From Synchiropus splendidus (lineage: Eukaryota > Chordata > Actinopteri > Syngnathiformes > Callionymidae): a DNA stretch of 64,000 nucleotides. This document shows positions 36,019-49,310 of this stretch, piece by piece (position 1 is the first letter of the stretch; each line of letters starts with the position of its first letter). The position numbers and the translations under genes are program-made. Under the pieces are notes generated by a model. The model saw nothing but the letters and a program-made list of their open reading frames with translations. It did no database searches and was not told where the DNA came from. Where the stretch lies: contig NC_071349.1 of the NCBI RefSeq assembly GCF_027744825.2, forward strand, positions 3,224,001 through 3,288,000, read 5' to 3'.

Positions 36019-38070
36019 AAAAACACTTCAGACAGCTTAGATTTGATGTGCAACTACTAGAAAGACCCTTTCTGCTACAGTGGGATGTGAAAATTTCATG
36101 ATCTGAAGCTTCCCTGCAAAGTTATGACACAATGCTTAAAACGCGTTTTCAGCCTGAGATAAGGTCGATTCCGGAACGCCAAACTTAAAAATGTTGATAA
36201 CTTTTGAAAAACACTTCAGACAGCATAGATTTGATGTGCAACTACTTGAAAAACCCTTTCTGCTATAGTGGGATTCGAAAATTTCATGTTCTGAAGCTTC
36301 CCTGCAAAGTTATGGCACAATGCAGAAAACGCGTTTATCGCCTGAGATAAGGTCGATTTCAGAACGCCAAACATAAAAATGTTGATAACTCAGGAAAAAC
36401 TCTACAGACAGCTTAGATTTGATGTGCAACTACTAGAAATACCCTTTCTGCTATAGTGGGAGGTAAAAATTTCATGTTCTGAAGCTTCCCTGCAAAGTTA
36501 TGGCACAATGCGTAAAACGCGTTTTCAGCCTGAGATGAGGTTGATTTCAGAACGCCAAACATAAAAATGTTGATAACTTTGGAAAAACACTTCAGACAGC
36601 TAAGATTTGATGTGCAACTACTAGAAAGACCCATTCTGCTATAGTGGGAGGTTAAAATTTCATGTTCTCAAGCTTCCCTGCAAAGTTATGGCAAAATATG
36701 TAAAACGCGTTTTCTGTCTGAGATAAGGTGGGTTCCAGAACGCCAAACATAAGAATGTTGATATCTTTGGAAAAACACTTCAGACAGCTTAGATTTGATG
36801 TGCAACTACTAGAAAGACCCTTTCTGCTATAGTGGGAGGTGAAAATTTCATGTTCTGAGGCTTCCATGCAAAGTTATGGCACAATGCGTAAAAAGCGTTT
36901 TCAGCCTGAGATAAGGTCGATTCCGGAACGCCAAACATAAGAATGTTGATAACTTTGCAAAAACACTTCAGACAACTTAGATTTGATGTGCAACTACTAG
37001 AAAGACCCTTTCTGCTACAGTGGGATGTGAAAATTTCATGTTCTGAAGCTTCCCTGCAAAGTTTTGGCACAATGCAGAAAACAAGTTTTTAGCCTGAGAT
37101 AAGGTCGATTCCGGTACGCCAAACATAAAAATGTTGATAACTTTTGAAAAACACTTCAGACAGCTTAGATTTGATGTGCAACTACTAGAAAGACCCTTTC
37201 TGCTATAGTGGGAAGTGAAAGTTTTTGTTCTGAAGCTTCCCTGCAAAGTTATGGCACAATGCAGTAAACACGTTTTCAGCCTGAGATAAGGTGGATTTCG
37301 GAACGCCAAGCATAAAAATGTTGATAACTTTGGAAAAACACTTCACACAGCTTACATTTGATGTGCAACTACTAGAAGGACCATTTCTGCTATTGTGGGA
37401 GGTGTAAATTTCTAGTTCTGAAACTTCCCTGCAAAGTTATGGCACAATGAAGAAAACGCGTTTTCAGCATGAGACAAGGTCAATTCCGGAACGCCAAATA
37501 TAAAAATATGATAACCTTTGAAAAACACATCAGACAGCTTAGATTTGTTGTGCAACTACTAGAAAGACCCTTTCTGCTACATTGGGAGGTGAAAATTTCA
37601 TGTTCTGAAGCTTCCGTGCAAAGTTATGGCACAATGCAGAAAAGGCGTTTTCAGCCTGAGATAAGGTTGATTCCGGAACGCCAAACATAAAAATGTTGAT
37701 GACTTTGGAAAAACACTTCAAAAAGCTTAGATTTGATGTGCAACTACGAGAAAGACCCTTTCTGCTATAGTGGGATGTGAAAATGTCATGTTCTGAAGCT
37801 TCCCTGCAAAGTTATGGCACAAGGCAGAAAAAGCGTTTTCAGTCTGAGATAAGGTGGGTTCCGGAATGCAAAACAAAAAAATGTTGATAACTTTCGAAAA
37901 ACCCATCAGACAGCTTAGATTTGATGTGCAACTACTAGAAAGACCCTTTCTGCTATAGTGGGAGGTGAAAATTTCATGTTCTGAAGCTTCCCTGCAAAGT
38001 TATGGCACAATGCAGAAAACGCGTTTTCAGCCTGAGATAAGGTGGGTTTCGGAACGCCAAACAAAAAAAT
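36019..38070. repeat. Ordinary satellite units
   Basis: About 11 monomers. A unit near 36390 carries the AACTCAGGAAAAACTCTACAG variant of the 13.9-17.9 kb family. Near 37465 is CAGCATGAGACAAGGTCAAT, otherwise seen at 19327 and 19888, followed by the same ACATAAAAATATGATAAC type change. No gene is present. Confidence 0.75.
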
Positions 38071-39357
38071 GTTGATAACTTTGGAAAAACACTTCAGACG
38101 GCTTAGATTTGATGTGCAACTACTAGAAAGACCCTTTCTGCTATAGTGGGAGGTGAAAATTTCATGTTCTGACGCTATACTGCAAAGTTATGGCACAATG
38201 CAGAAAATGCGTTTACAGCCTGAGATAAGGTGGGTTCCGGAACGCCAAACATAAAAATGTTGATAACTTTCGAAATACACTTCAGACAGCTTAGATTTGA
38301 TGTGCAGCTACTAGAAAGAACCTTTCTACTATAGTGGGAGGTCAAAATTTCATGTTCTGAAGCTTCCCTGGAAAGTTATGGGACAATGCAGAAAGCGCAT
38401 TTTCATCCTGAGATAAGGTCGATTCCGGAATGCCAAACATAAAAATGTTGATAACTTTCGAAAAACACTTCAGACAGCTTAGATTTGATGTGCAACTACT
38501 AGAAAAACCCTTTCTGCTATAGTGGGAGGTGAAAATTTCATTTTCTGATGCTTCCCTGCAAAGTTATGGCACAATGCGTAAAACGCGTTTTCAGCCTGAG
38601 ATAAGGTGGGTTTCGGAACGCCAACCAAAAAAATGTTGATAACTTTTGAAAAACACTTCAGGCAGCTTAGATTTGATGTGCAACTACTAGAAAGACCCTT
38701 TCTGCTATAGTGGGAGGTGAAAATTTCATGTTATGAAGCTTCCCTGCAAAGTTATGGCACAATGCAGAAAACGCGTTTTCAGCCAGAGAAAAGGTCGATT
38801 CCGGAATGCCAAACATAAAAATGTTGATAACTTTGGAAAAACACTTCAGACGGCTTAGATTTGATGTGCAACTACTAGAAAGACCCTTTCTGCTATAGTG
38901 GGAGGTGAAAATTTCATGTTCTGACGCTATACTGCAAAGTTATGGCACAATGCAGAAAATGCGTTTACAGCCTGAGATAAGGTGGGTTCCGGAACGCCAA
39001 ACATAAAAATGTTGATAACTTTCGAAATACACTTCAGACAGCTTAAATTTGATGTGCAGCTACTAGAAAGAACCTTTCTACTATAGTGGGAGGTCAAAAT
39101 TTCATGTTCTGAAGCTTCCCTGGAAAGTTATGGGACAATGCAGAAAGCGCATTTTCATCCTGAGATAAGGTCGATTCCGGAATGCCAAACATAAAAATGT
39201 TGATAACTTTCGAAAAACACTTCAGACAGCTTAGATTTGATGTGCAACTACTAGAAAAACCCTTTCTGCTATAGTGGGAGGTGAAAATTTCATTTTCTGA
39301 TGCTTCCCTGCAAAGTTATGGCACAATGCGTAAAACGCGTTTTCAGCCTGAGATAAG
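38070..39357. repeat. 4-monomer duplication with a 752-bp offset
   Basis: About 38070-38605 matches 38822-39357. Shared changes are GACGCTATACTGCAAAG (38171 and 38923), AATGCGTTTACAGCC, TTTCGAAATACACTTC, GATGTGCAGCTACTAG, GAACCTTTCTACTATAG, CAGAAAGCGCATTTTCATCC and GGAATGCCAAACATAAAAA. The copies look almost identical. Confidence 0.9.
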
Positions 39358-40327
39358 GTTGATTCCGGAACGCCAAACATAAAAATGTTGATAACTTTGG
39401 AAAAACACTTCAGACAGCTTAGATTTGATGTGCAACTACGAGAAAGACCCTTTCTGCTATAGTGGGAGGTGAAAACTTCATGTTCTGAAGCTTCCTTGCA
39501 AAGTTATGGCACAATGCAGAAAATGCGTTTTCAGCCTGAGATAAGGTTGATTCCGGAACGCCAAACATAAAAATGTTGATAACTTTGGAAAAACACTTCA
39601 GACAGCTTAGATTTGATGTGCAACTCCGAGAAAAACCCTTTCTGCTTTAGTGGGAGGTGAAAATTTCATTTTCTGAAGCTTCCCTGCAAAGTTATGGCAC
39701 AAAACGTAAAAAGCGTTTTCTGCCTGAGATAAGGTCGATTCCGGAACGCCAAACATAAAAATGTTGATAACTTTCGCAAAACACTTCAGACAGCTTAGAT
39801 TTGATGTGCAACTACTAGAAAGACCCTTTCTGCTATAGTGGGACGTGAAAATTTCATGTTCTGAAGCTTCCATGCAAAGTTATGGCACAATGCAGAAAAC
39901 GCGTTTTCAGCCTGAGATAAGGTCGATTCTGGAACGCCAAACATAAAAATGTTGATAAGTTTCGAAAAACACTTCAGACAGCTTAGATTTGATGTGCAAC
40001 TACAAGAAAGACCCTTTCTGCTATAGTGGGAGGTGAACATTTCATGTTCTGAAGCTTCCATGCAAAATTATGGCACAATGCAGAAAACGCGTTTTCAGCC
40101 TGAGATAAGGTCAATTCTGGAACGCGAAACATAAAAATGTTGATAACTTTCGAAAAACACTTCAGACAGCTTAGATATGATGTGAAACTACTAGAAAGAC
40201 CCTTTCTGCTATAGTGGGAGGTGAACATTTCATGTTCTGAAGCTTCCCTGCAAAGTTATGGCACAATGCAGAAAACGCGTTTTGAGCTTGAGATAAGGTC
40301 GATTCCGGAACGCCAAACATAAAAATG
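39358..40327. repeat. Near-identical adjacent units
   Basis: Consecutive monomers at about 39.8-40.25 kb share GAAGCTTCCATGC, GGTCGATTCTGGAACG and TTTCGAAAAACACTTC at 188-bp spacing. This is simple unit-by-unit duplication with no higher-order pattern and no gene. Confidence 0.75.
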
Positions 40328-41690
40328 TTGATAACTTTCAAAAAACACTTCAGACAGCTTAGATTTGATGTGCAACTACTAGAAAGACCCTTTCTGCTAT
40401 AGTGGGACGGGAAAATTTCATGTTCTGAAGCTTCCCTGCAAAGTTATGTCACAATGCAGAAAACCTGTTTTCAGCCTGAGATAATGTGGGTTCCGGAACG
40501 CCAAACATAAAAATGTTGATAACTTTCGAAAAACACTTCAGACAGCTTAGATTTGATGTGCAAATACTAGAAAGACCCTTTCTGCTATAGTGGGACGTGA
40601 AAATTTCATGTTCAGAATCTTCCCTGCAAAGTTATGGGACAATGCAGAAAACAATTTTAGATTTGATGTGCAACTACTGGAAAGACCCTTTCTGCTATAG
40701 TGGGAGGTGAAAATTTCATGTTCTGAAGCTTCCCTGCAAAGTTATGGCACAATGCCGAAAACGCGTTTTCAGCCTGAGATAAGGTGGGTTCCGGAACGCC
40801 AAACATAAAAATGTTGATAACTTTGGAAAAACACTCCAGACAGCTTAGATTTGATGTGCAACTACTAGAAAGACCCTTTCTGCTATAGTGGGAGTGAAAT
40901 TTTCATTTTCTGAAGCTTCCCTGCAAAGTTATGCCACAATGCGTAAAACGCGTTTTCAGCCTGAGATAAGGTCGATTCCGGAACGCCAAACATAAAAATG
41001 TTGATAACTTTCAAAAAACACTTCAGACAGCTTAGATTTGATGTGCAACTACTAGAAAGACCCTTTCTGCTATAGTGGGACGGGAAAATTTCATGTTCTG
41101 AAGCTTCCCTGCAAAGTTATGTCACAATGCAGAAAACCTGTTTTCAGCCTGAGATAAGGTGGGTTCCGGAACGCCAAACATAAAAATGTTGATAACTTTC
41201 GAAAAACACTTCAGACAGCTTAGATTTGATGTGCAACCTCTAGAAAGACCCTTTCTGCTATAGTGGGACGTGAAAATTTCATGTTCTGTAGCTTCCCTGC
41301 AAAGTTATGGCACAATGCAGAAAACGCGTTTTCAGCTTGAGATAAGGTGGGTTCCGGAACGCCAAAGATAAAAATGTTGATAACTTTCGAAAAACACTTC
41401 AGACAGCTAAGATTTGATGTGCAAATACTAGAAAGACCCTTTCTGCTATAGTGGGACGTGAAAATTTCATGTTCTGAAGCTTCCCTGCAAAGTTATGGGA
41501 CAATGCAGGAAACAATTTTTCATCCTGAGATAAGGTCGATTCCGGAACGCCAAACATAAAAATGTTGATAACTTTCGAAAAACACTTCGGACAGCTTAGA
41601 TTTGATGTGCAACTACTGGAAAGACCCTTTCTGCTATAGTGGGACGTGAAAATTTCATGTTCTGAAGCTTCCCCGCAAAGTTATGGCACA
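40328..41690. repeat. Duplication of about 3.6 units (673-bp offset) containing a truncated unit
   Basis: CTTTCAAAAAACACTTC, GGGACGGGAAAATTTC, GTTATGTCACAATGC and AAAACCTGTTTTCAG at 40336-40475 recur from 41009 at 673 bp. This is 4 x 188 minus 79, from the 78-bp deletion at 40658 and a 1-bp loss near 40891 (GTGGGAGTGAAATTTTC). The full-length relative of the truncated unit is near 41520. Confidence 0.85.
40657..40660. other. Truncated 110-bp monomer with a different 78-bp deletion
   Basis: GAAAACAATTTT ends at 40658 and AGATTTGATGTG follows at once, so consensus 82-159 is missing. The TGTGCAA landmarks are 110 bp apart (40557 and 40667). The deleted part holds CCTGAGATAAGG, the CCGG palindrome and ATAACTTTGG. 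The breakpoints differ from those at 13.86 and 32.2 kb although the lost length is the same. Confidence 0.9.
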
Positions 41691-44166
41691 ATGCCGAAAA
41701 CGCGTTTTCAGCTTGAGATAAGGTGGGTTCCGGAACGCCAAACATAAAAATGTTGATAACTTTCGAAAAACACTTCAGACAGCTTAGATTTGATGTGCAA
41801 CTACTAGAAAACCCCTTTCTGCTATAGTGGGAGGTGAAAATTTCATTTTCTGAAGCTTCCTTGCAAAGTTATGGCACAATGCAGAAAACGCGTTTTCAGC
41901 CTGAGATAAGGTTGATTCCGGAACGCCAAACATAAAAATGTTGATAACTTTCGAAAAACACTTCAGACAGCTTAGATTTGATGTGCAACTACTAGAAAAA
42001 CCCTTTCTGCTATAGTGGGAGGTGAACATTTCATGTTCTGAAGCTTCCCTGAGAAGTTATGGCACAATGCAGAAAACGCGTTTTCAGCCTGAGATAAGGT
42101 GGGTTCCGAAACGCCAAACGTAAAAATGTTGATAACTTTCGAAAAACACTTCAGACAGCTTAGATTTGATGTGCAACTACTAAAAAGAACCTTTCTGCTA
42201 TCGTGGGAGGTCAAAATTTCATGTTCTGAAGCTTCGATGGAAAGTTATGGGACAATGCAGGAAACGAATTTTCATCCTGAGATAAGGTCGATTCCGGAAC
42301 GCCAAACATAAAAATGTTGATAACTTTCGAAAAACACTTCAGACAGCTTAGATTTGATGTACAACTACTAGAAAGACCCCTTCTGCTACAGTGGGAGGTG
42401 AAAATTTCATGTTCTGAAGCTTCCTTGCAAAGTTATGGCACAATGCAGAAAACGCGTTTTCAGCCTGAGATAAGGTTGATTCCGGAACGCCAAACATAAA
42501 AATGTTGATAACTTTGGAAAAACACTTCAGACAGCTTAGATTTGATGTGCAACTACTAGAAAAACCCTTTCTGCTATAGTGGGAGGTGAAAATTTCATTT
42601 TCTGAAGCTTCCTTGCAAAGTTATGGCACAATGCAGAAAACGTGTTTTCAGCCTGAGATAAGTTGGGTTCCAAAACGCCAAACGTAAAAATGTTGATAAC
42701 TATCGAAAAACACTTCAGACAGCTTAGATTTGATGTGCAACTACGAGAAAGAACATTTCTGCTATAGTGGGAGGTCAAAATTTCATGTTCTGAAGCTTCC
42801 CAGCAAAGTTATGGCACAAAGCGTAAAAAGCGTCTTCTGCCTGAGATAACGTTGATTCCGGAACGCCAAACATAAAAATGTTGATAACTTTGGAAAAACA
42901 CTTCAGACAGCTTAGATTTGATGTGCAACTACTAGAAAAACCCTTATTGCTATAGTGGGAGGTGAAAATTTCTTTTTCTGAAGCTTCTCTGCAAAGTTAT
43001 GGCACAATGCAGAAAACGCGTTTTCAGCTTGAGATAAGGTGGGTTCCGGAACGCCAAACATAAAAATGTTGATAACTTTCGAAAAACACTTCAGACAGCT
43101 TAGATTTGATGTGCAACTACTAGAAAACCCCTTTCTGCTATAGTGGGAGGTGAAAATTTCATTTTCTGAAGCTTCCTTGCAAACTTATGGCACAATGCAG
43201 AAAACGCGTTTTCAGCCTGAGATAAGGTTGATTCCGGAACGCCAAACATAAAAATGTTGATAACTTTCGAAAAACACTTCAGACAGCTTAGATTTGATGT
43301 GCAACTACTAGAAAAACCCTTTCTGCTATAGTGGGAGGTGAACATTTCATGTTCTGAAGCTTCCCTGAGAAGTTATGGCACAATGCAGAAAACGCGTTTT
43401 CAGCCTCAGATAAGGTGGGTTCCGAAACGCCAAACGTAAAAATGTTGATAACTTTCGAAAAACACTTCAGACAGCTTAGATTTGATGTGCAACTACTAAA
43501 AAGAACCTTTCTGCTATCGTGGGAGGTCAAAATTTCATGTTCTGAAGCTTCCATGGAAAGTTATGGGACAATGCAGGAAACAAATTTTCATCCTGAGATA
43601 AGGTCGATTCCGGAACGCCAAACATAAAAATGTTGATAACTTTGGAAAAACACTTCAGACAGCTTAGATTTGATGTGCAACTACTAGAAAGACCCCTTCT
43701 GCTACAGTGGGAGGTGAAAATTTCATGTTCTGAAGCTTCCTTGCAAAGTTATGGCACAATGCAGAAAACGCGTTTTCAGCCTGAGATAAGGTTGATTCCG
43801 GAACGCCAAACATAAAAATGTTGATAACTTTGGAAAAACACTTCAGACAGCTTAGATTTGATGTGCAACTACTAGAAAAACCCTTTCTGCTATAGTGGGA
43901 GGTGAAAATTTCATTTTCTGAAGCTTCCTTGCAAAGTTATGGCACAATGCAGAAAACGTGTTTTCAGCCTGAGATAAGTTGGGTTCCGAAACGCCAAACG
44001 TAAAAATGTTGATAACTATCGAAAAACACTTCAGACAGATTAGATTTGATGTGCAACTACTAGAAAGACCCTTTCTGCCATAGTGGGAGGTCAAAATTTC
44101 ATGTTCTGAAGCTTCCCAGCAAAGTTATGGCACAAAGCGTAAAAAGCGTCTTCTGCCTGAGATAAG
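41690..44166. repeat. 7-monomer higher-order repeat, 1316-bp offset
   Basis: About 41690-42850 matches 43006-44166. Markers are TAGAAAACCCCTTTCTGC, GAAGCTTCCTTGC, CCGAAACGCCAAACGTAAAAA, CTACTAAAAAGAACC, CTATCGTGGGAGG, GATGGAAAG or CATGGAAAG, CAGGAAACGAATTTTC or CAGGAAACAAATTTTC, ACCCCTTCTGCTACAG, AACTATCGAAAAAC and AAAAAGCGTCTTCTGCC. A few substitutions separate the copies, so this pair is older than the 3.09-kb pair. Confidence 0.92.
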
Positions 44167-47100
44167 GTCGATTCCGGAACGACAAACATAAAAATGTTGA
44201 TAACTTTTGAAAAACACTTCAGTCAGCTTAGATTTGATGTGCAACTACTTGAAAGACCTTTTCTACTATAGTGGGACGTGAAAATTTCATGTTCTGAAGC
44301 TTCCCTGCAAAGTTATGGCACAATGCGTAAAACGCGTTTTCAGCCTGAGATAAGGTCGATTCCGGAACGCCAAACATAAAAATGTTGATAACTTTGGAAA
44401 AACACATCAGACATCTTAGATTTCATGTGCAACTACTAGAAAAACCCTTTCTGCTATAGTGGGAGGTTAAAATTTCATTTTCGGAAGCTTCCATGCAAAG
44501 TTATGGCACAATGCAGACAACGCGTTTTCAGCCTGAGATAAGGTCGATTCTGGAACGCCAAACATAAAAATGTTGATAACTTCCGAAAAACACTTCAGAC
44601 AGCTTAGATTTGATGTGCAACTACGAGAAAGACCCTTTCTGCTATAGTGGGAGGTGAACATTTCATGTTCTTCAGCTTCCCAGCAAAGTTATGGCACAAT
44701 GCAGAAAACGCGTTTTCAGCTTGAGATAAGGTGGGTTCCGGAACGCCAAACATAAAAATGATGATAACTTTTGTAAAACACTTCAGACAGCTTAGATTTG
44801 ATGTGCAACTACTAGAAAAACCCTTTCTGCTATAGTGGGAGGTGAAAATTTCATTTTCTGATGCTTCCCTGCAAAGTTATGGCACAATGCGTAAAACGCG
44901 TTTTCAGCCTGAGATAAGGTCGATTCTGGAACGCCAAACATAAAAATGTTCATAACTTTGGAAAAACACATCAGACAGCTTAGATTTGATGTGCAACTAC
45001 TAGAAAGACCCTTTCTGGTATAGTGGGAGGTGAAAATATCATGTTCTGAAGCTTCCCTGCAAAGTTATGGCACAATGCAGAAAACGCCTTTTCAGTCTGA
45101 GATAAGGTTGATTCCGGAGCGCCAAACATAAAAATGTTCATAACTTTGGAAAAACACTTCAGACAGCTTAGATGTGATGTGCAACTACTAGAAAGACCCT
45201 TTCGGCTATTGTGGGAGGTGAAAATTTCATGTCCTGAAGCTTCCCTACAAAGTTATTGCACAATGCAGAAAACGCGTGTTCAGCCTGAGATAAGGACGAT
45301 TCCGGAACGCCAAACATAAAAATGTTGATAACTTTCGAAAAACACTTCAGACAGCTTAGATTTGATGTGCAACTACTAGAAAGACCCTTTCTGCTATAGT
45401 GGGAGTTGAAAATTTCATTTTCTGAGTTCCCTCCAAAACTATGGCACAACGCGGAAAACGCGTTTTCAGCCTGTGATAAGGTTGATTCCGGAACGCCAAA
45501 CATAAAAATTTTGATAACTTTGGAAAAACACATCAGACAGCTTAGATTTGATCAGAACTACTCGAAAGACCCTTTCAGCTATAGTGGGAGGTGAACATTT
45601 CATGTTCTGAAGCTTCCCTGCAAAGTTATGGCACAATGCGTAATACGCGTTTTCAGCCTGAGATAAGGTCGATTCCGGAACGCCAAACATAAAAATGTTG
45701 ATAACTTTGGAAAAACACATCAGACAGCTTAGATTTGATGTGCAACTACTAGAAAGACCCTTTCTGGGATAGTGGGAGATGAAAATTTCATGTTCTGAAG
45801 CTTCCCTGCAAAGTTATGGCACAATGCTGAAAACGCCTTTTCAGTCTGAGATAAGGTAGGTTTCGGAACGCCAAACATAAAAATGTTGATAACTTTCGAA
45901 AAACACTTCAGACAGCTTAGATTTGATGTGCAACTACTAGAAAGACCCTTTCTGGTATAGTGGGAGGTTAAAATTTCATGTTATGAAGCTTCCCTGCAAA
46001 GTTATGGCACAATGCAGAAAACGCGTTTTCAGCTTGAAATAAGGTCGATTCCGGAACGCCAAACATAAAAATGTTGATAACTTTCGAAAAACACTTCAGA
46101 CAGCTTAGATTTGATGTGCAACTACTAGAAAGACCCTTTCTGCTATAGTGGGACTTGAACATTTCATGTTCTGAAGCTTCCCTGAGAAATTATGGCACAA
46201 TGCGGAAAACGCGTTTTCAGCCTGAGATAAGGTTGATTCCGGAACGCCAAACTTAAAAATTTTGATAACTTTGGAAAAACACATCAGACAGCTTAGATTT
46301 GATCAGAACTACTAGAAAGACCCTTTCAGCTATAGTGGGAGGTGAACATTTCATGTTCTGAAGCTTCCATGCAAAGTTATGGCACAATGCAATAAACGCC
46401 TTTTCAGCCTGAGATAAGGTCGATTCCGGAACGCCAAACATAAAAATGTTGATAAATTTGGAAAAACACATCAGACAGCTTAGATTTGATCTGCAACTAC
46501 TAGAAAGACCCTTTCTGCTACAGTGGGAGGTGAAAATTTCATGTTCTGAAGCTTCCCTGCAAAGTTATGGCACAATGCAGACAACGCATTTTCAGCCTGA
46601 GATAAAGGTCGATTCTGGAACGCCAAACATAAAAATGTTGATAACTTTTGAAAAACACTTCAGACAGCTTAGATTTGATGTGCAACTACTAGAAAGACCC
46701 TTTCTGCTATAGTGGGAGGTGAACATTTCATGTTCTGAAGCTTCCCTGCAAAGTTATGGCACAATGCAGAAAACGCGTTTTCAGCTTGAGATAAGGTCGA
46801 TTCCGGAACGCCAAACATAAAAATGTTGATAACTTTCGAAAAACACTTCAGACAGCTTAGATTTGATGTGCAACTACTAGAAAGACTCTTTCGGCTATTG
46901 TGGGAGGTGAAAATTTCTTGTCTTGAAGCTTCCCTGCAAAGTTATGGCACAATGCAGAAAACGCAAGTTCAGCCTGAGATAAGGTGGGTTCCGGAACGCC
47001 AAACGTAAAAATGTTGATAACTTTGGAAAAACATTTCAGATAGCTTAGATTTGATGTGCAACTATTAGACAGACCCTTTCTGCAATAGTGGGACTTGAAC

Positions 47101-47190
47101 ATTTCATGTTCTGAAGCTTCCCTGAGAAGTTATGGCACAATACATAAAACGCGTTTTCAGCCTGAGATAAGGTGGGTTCCGGAACGCCAA
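44167..47190. repeat. Satellite block with a 4-monomer (751-bp) duplication
   Basis: TTTGATCAGAACTAC with CCCTTTCAGCTATAG at 45551 recurs at 46302. Each has lost one base relative to GATGTGCAACTAC. A 3-bp deletion in TTCTGAGTTCCCTCC lies at about 45421. CCCTTTCGGCTATTGTGGG occurs at about 45198 and 46887. The rest are ordinary units. Confidence 0.8.
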
Positions 47191-49310
47191 GCGTAAAAAT
47201 TTTGATAACTTTGGTTCAACACTTCAGACAGCTTATATTTGATGTGCAACTACTAGAAAGACCCTTTCTGCTATAGTGGGAGGTGAAAATATCATTTTCT
47301 GAAGCTTCCCTCCAAAGTTATGGCACAATGCGTAATACGCGTTTTCAGCCTGAGATAAGGTCGATTCCGGAACGCCAAACATAAAAATTTTGATAACTTT
47401 GGAAAAACAGATCAGACAGCTTAGATTTGATCTGCAACTACTAGAAAGACCCATTCTACTATAGTGGGAGGTGAAAATTTCATGTCCTGAAGCTTCCCTG
47501 CAAACTTATGGCACAATGCAGAAAACGCGTGTTCCGCCTGAGTTAAGGTGGGTTCCGGAACGCCAAACATAAAAATGTTGATAACTTTGGAAAAACATTT
47601 CAGACAGCTTAGATTTGATGTGCAACTTCAAGAAAGACCCTTTCTGCTATAGTGGGAGGTGAAAATGTCATGTTCTGAAGCTTCCCTGAGAAGTTATGGC
47701 ACAATACAGAAAACGCGTTTTCAGCCTGAGATGAGGTGGGTTCCGGAACGCCAAGCGTAAAAATGTTGATAACTTTGGAACAACACTTCAGACAGCTTAG
47801 ATTTGATGTGCAACTACTGGAAAGACCCTTTCTGCTATAGTGGGAGTTAAAATTTTAATGTTCTGAATCTTCCCTGCAAAGTTATGGCACAATGCAGAAA
47901 ACGCGTTTTCAGCCTGAGATAAGGTTGATTCCGGAATGCCAAACATAAAAATATTGATAACTTTGGAAAAACACTTCAGACAGCTTAGATTTGATGTGCA
48001 ACTACTAGAAAGACCATTTCTGCGAAAGCGGGAGGTGAACATTTCATGTTCTGAAGCTTCCCTGCAAAGTTATGGCACAATGCGTAAAACGCGTTTTCAG
48101 CCTGAGATAAGGTGGGTTCCGGAACGCCAAGCGTAAAAATTTTGATAACTTTGGTTCAACACTTCAGACAGCTTATATTTGATGTGCAACTACTAGAAAG
48201 ACCCTTTCTGCTATAGTGGGAGGTGAAAATATCATTTTCTGAAGCTTCCCTCCAAAGTTATGGCACAATGCGTAAAACGCATTTTCAGCCTGAGATAAGG
48301 TCGATTCCGGAACGCCAAACATAAAAATTTTGATAACTTTGGAAAAACAGATCAGACAGCTTAGATTTGATCTGCAACTACTAGAAAGACCCTTTCTACT
48401 ATAGTGGGACGTGAAAATTTCATGTTCTGAAGATTCCCTGCAAAGTTATGGCACAATGCAGAAAACCTGTTTTCAGCCTGAGATATGGTGGGTTCCGGAA
48501 CACCATACATAAAAATGTTGAAAACTTTGGAAAAACACTTCAGACAGCTTAGATATGATGTGCAACTACTAGAAAGAGCCTTTCGGCTATTGTAGGAGGT
48601 GAAAATTTCATGTTCTGAAGCTTCCCTGCAAAGTTATGGCACAATGCAGAAAACGGGTGTTCCGCCTGAGTTAAGGTGGGTTCCGGAACGCCAAACATAA
48701 AAATGTTGATAACTTTGGAAAAACATTTCAGACAGCTTAGATTTGATGTGCAACTTCAAGAAAGACCCTTTCTGCTATAGTGGGAGGTGAAAATTTCATG
48801 TCCTGAAGCTTCCCTGCAAACTTATGGCACAATGCAGAAAACGCGTGTTCCGCCTGAGTTAAGGTGGGTTCCGGAACGCCAAACATAAAAATGTTGATAA
48901 CTTTGGAAAAACATTTCAGACAGCTTAGATTTGATGTGCAACTTCAAGAAAGACCCTTTCTGCTATAGTGGGAGGTGAAAATGTCATGTTCTGAAGCTTC
49001 CCTTAGAAGTTATGGCACAATACAGAAAACGCGTTTTCAGCCTGAGATGAGGTGGGTTCCGGAACGCCAAGCGTAAAAATGTTGATAACTTTGGAACAAC
49101 ACTTCAGACAGCTTAGATTTGATGTGCAACTACTGGAAAGACCCCTTCTGCTATAGTGGGAGTTAAAATTTTAATGTTCTGAATCTTCCCTGCAAAGTTA
49201 TGGCACAATGCAGAAAACGCGTTTTCAGCCTGAGATAAGGTTGATTCCGGAATGCCAAACATAAAAATGTTGATAACTTTGGAAAAACACTTCAGACAGC
49301 TTAGATTTGA
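47191..49310. repeat. Overlapping 5- and 7-monomer duplications
   Basis: GCGTAAAAATTTTGATAAC with TTTGGTTCAACACTTC at 47191 recurs at 48131 (940 bp, 5 units). TGCAACTTCAAGAAAGACCC occurs at 47621, 48749 and 48937, giving offsets of 1128, 188 and 1316 bp. GGGAGTTAAAATTTTAATG at 47841 recurs at 49157 (1316 bp). GAACGCCAAGCG and GTGTTCCGCCTGAGTTAAGG mark the family. Confidence 0.88.
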
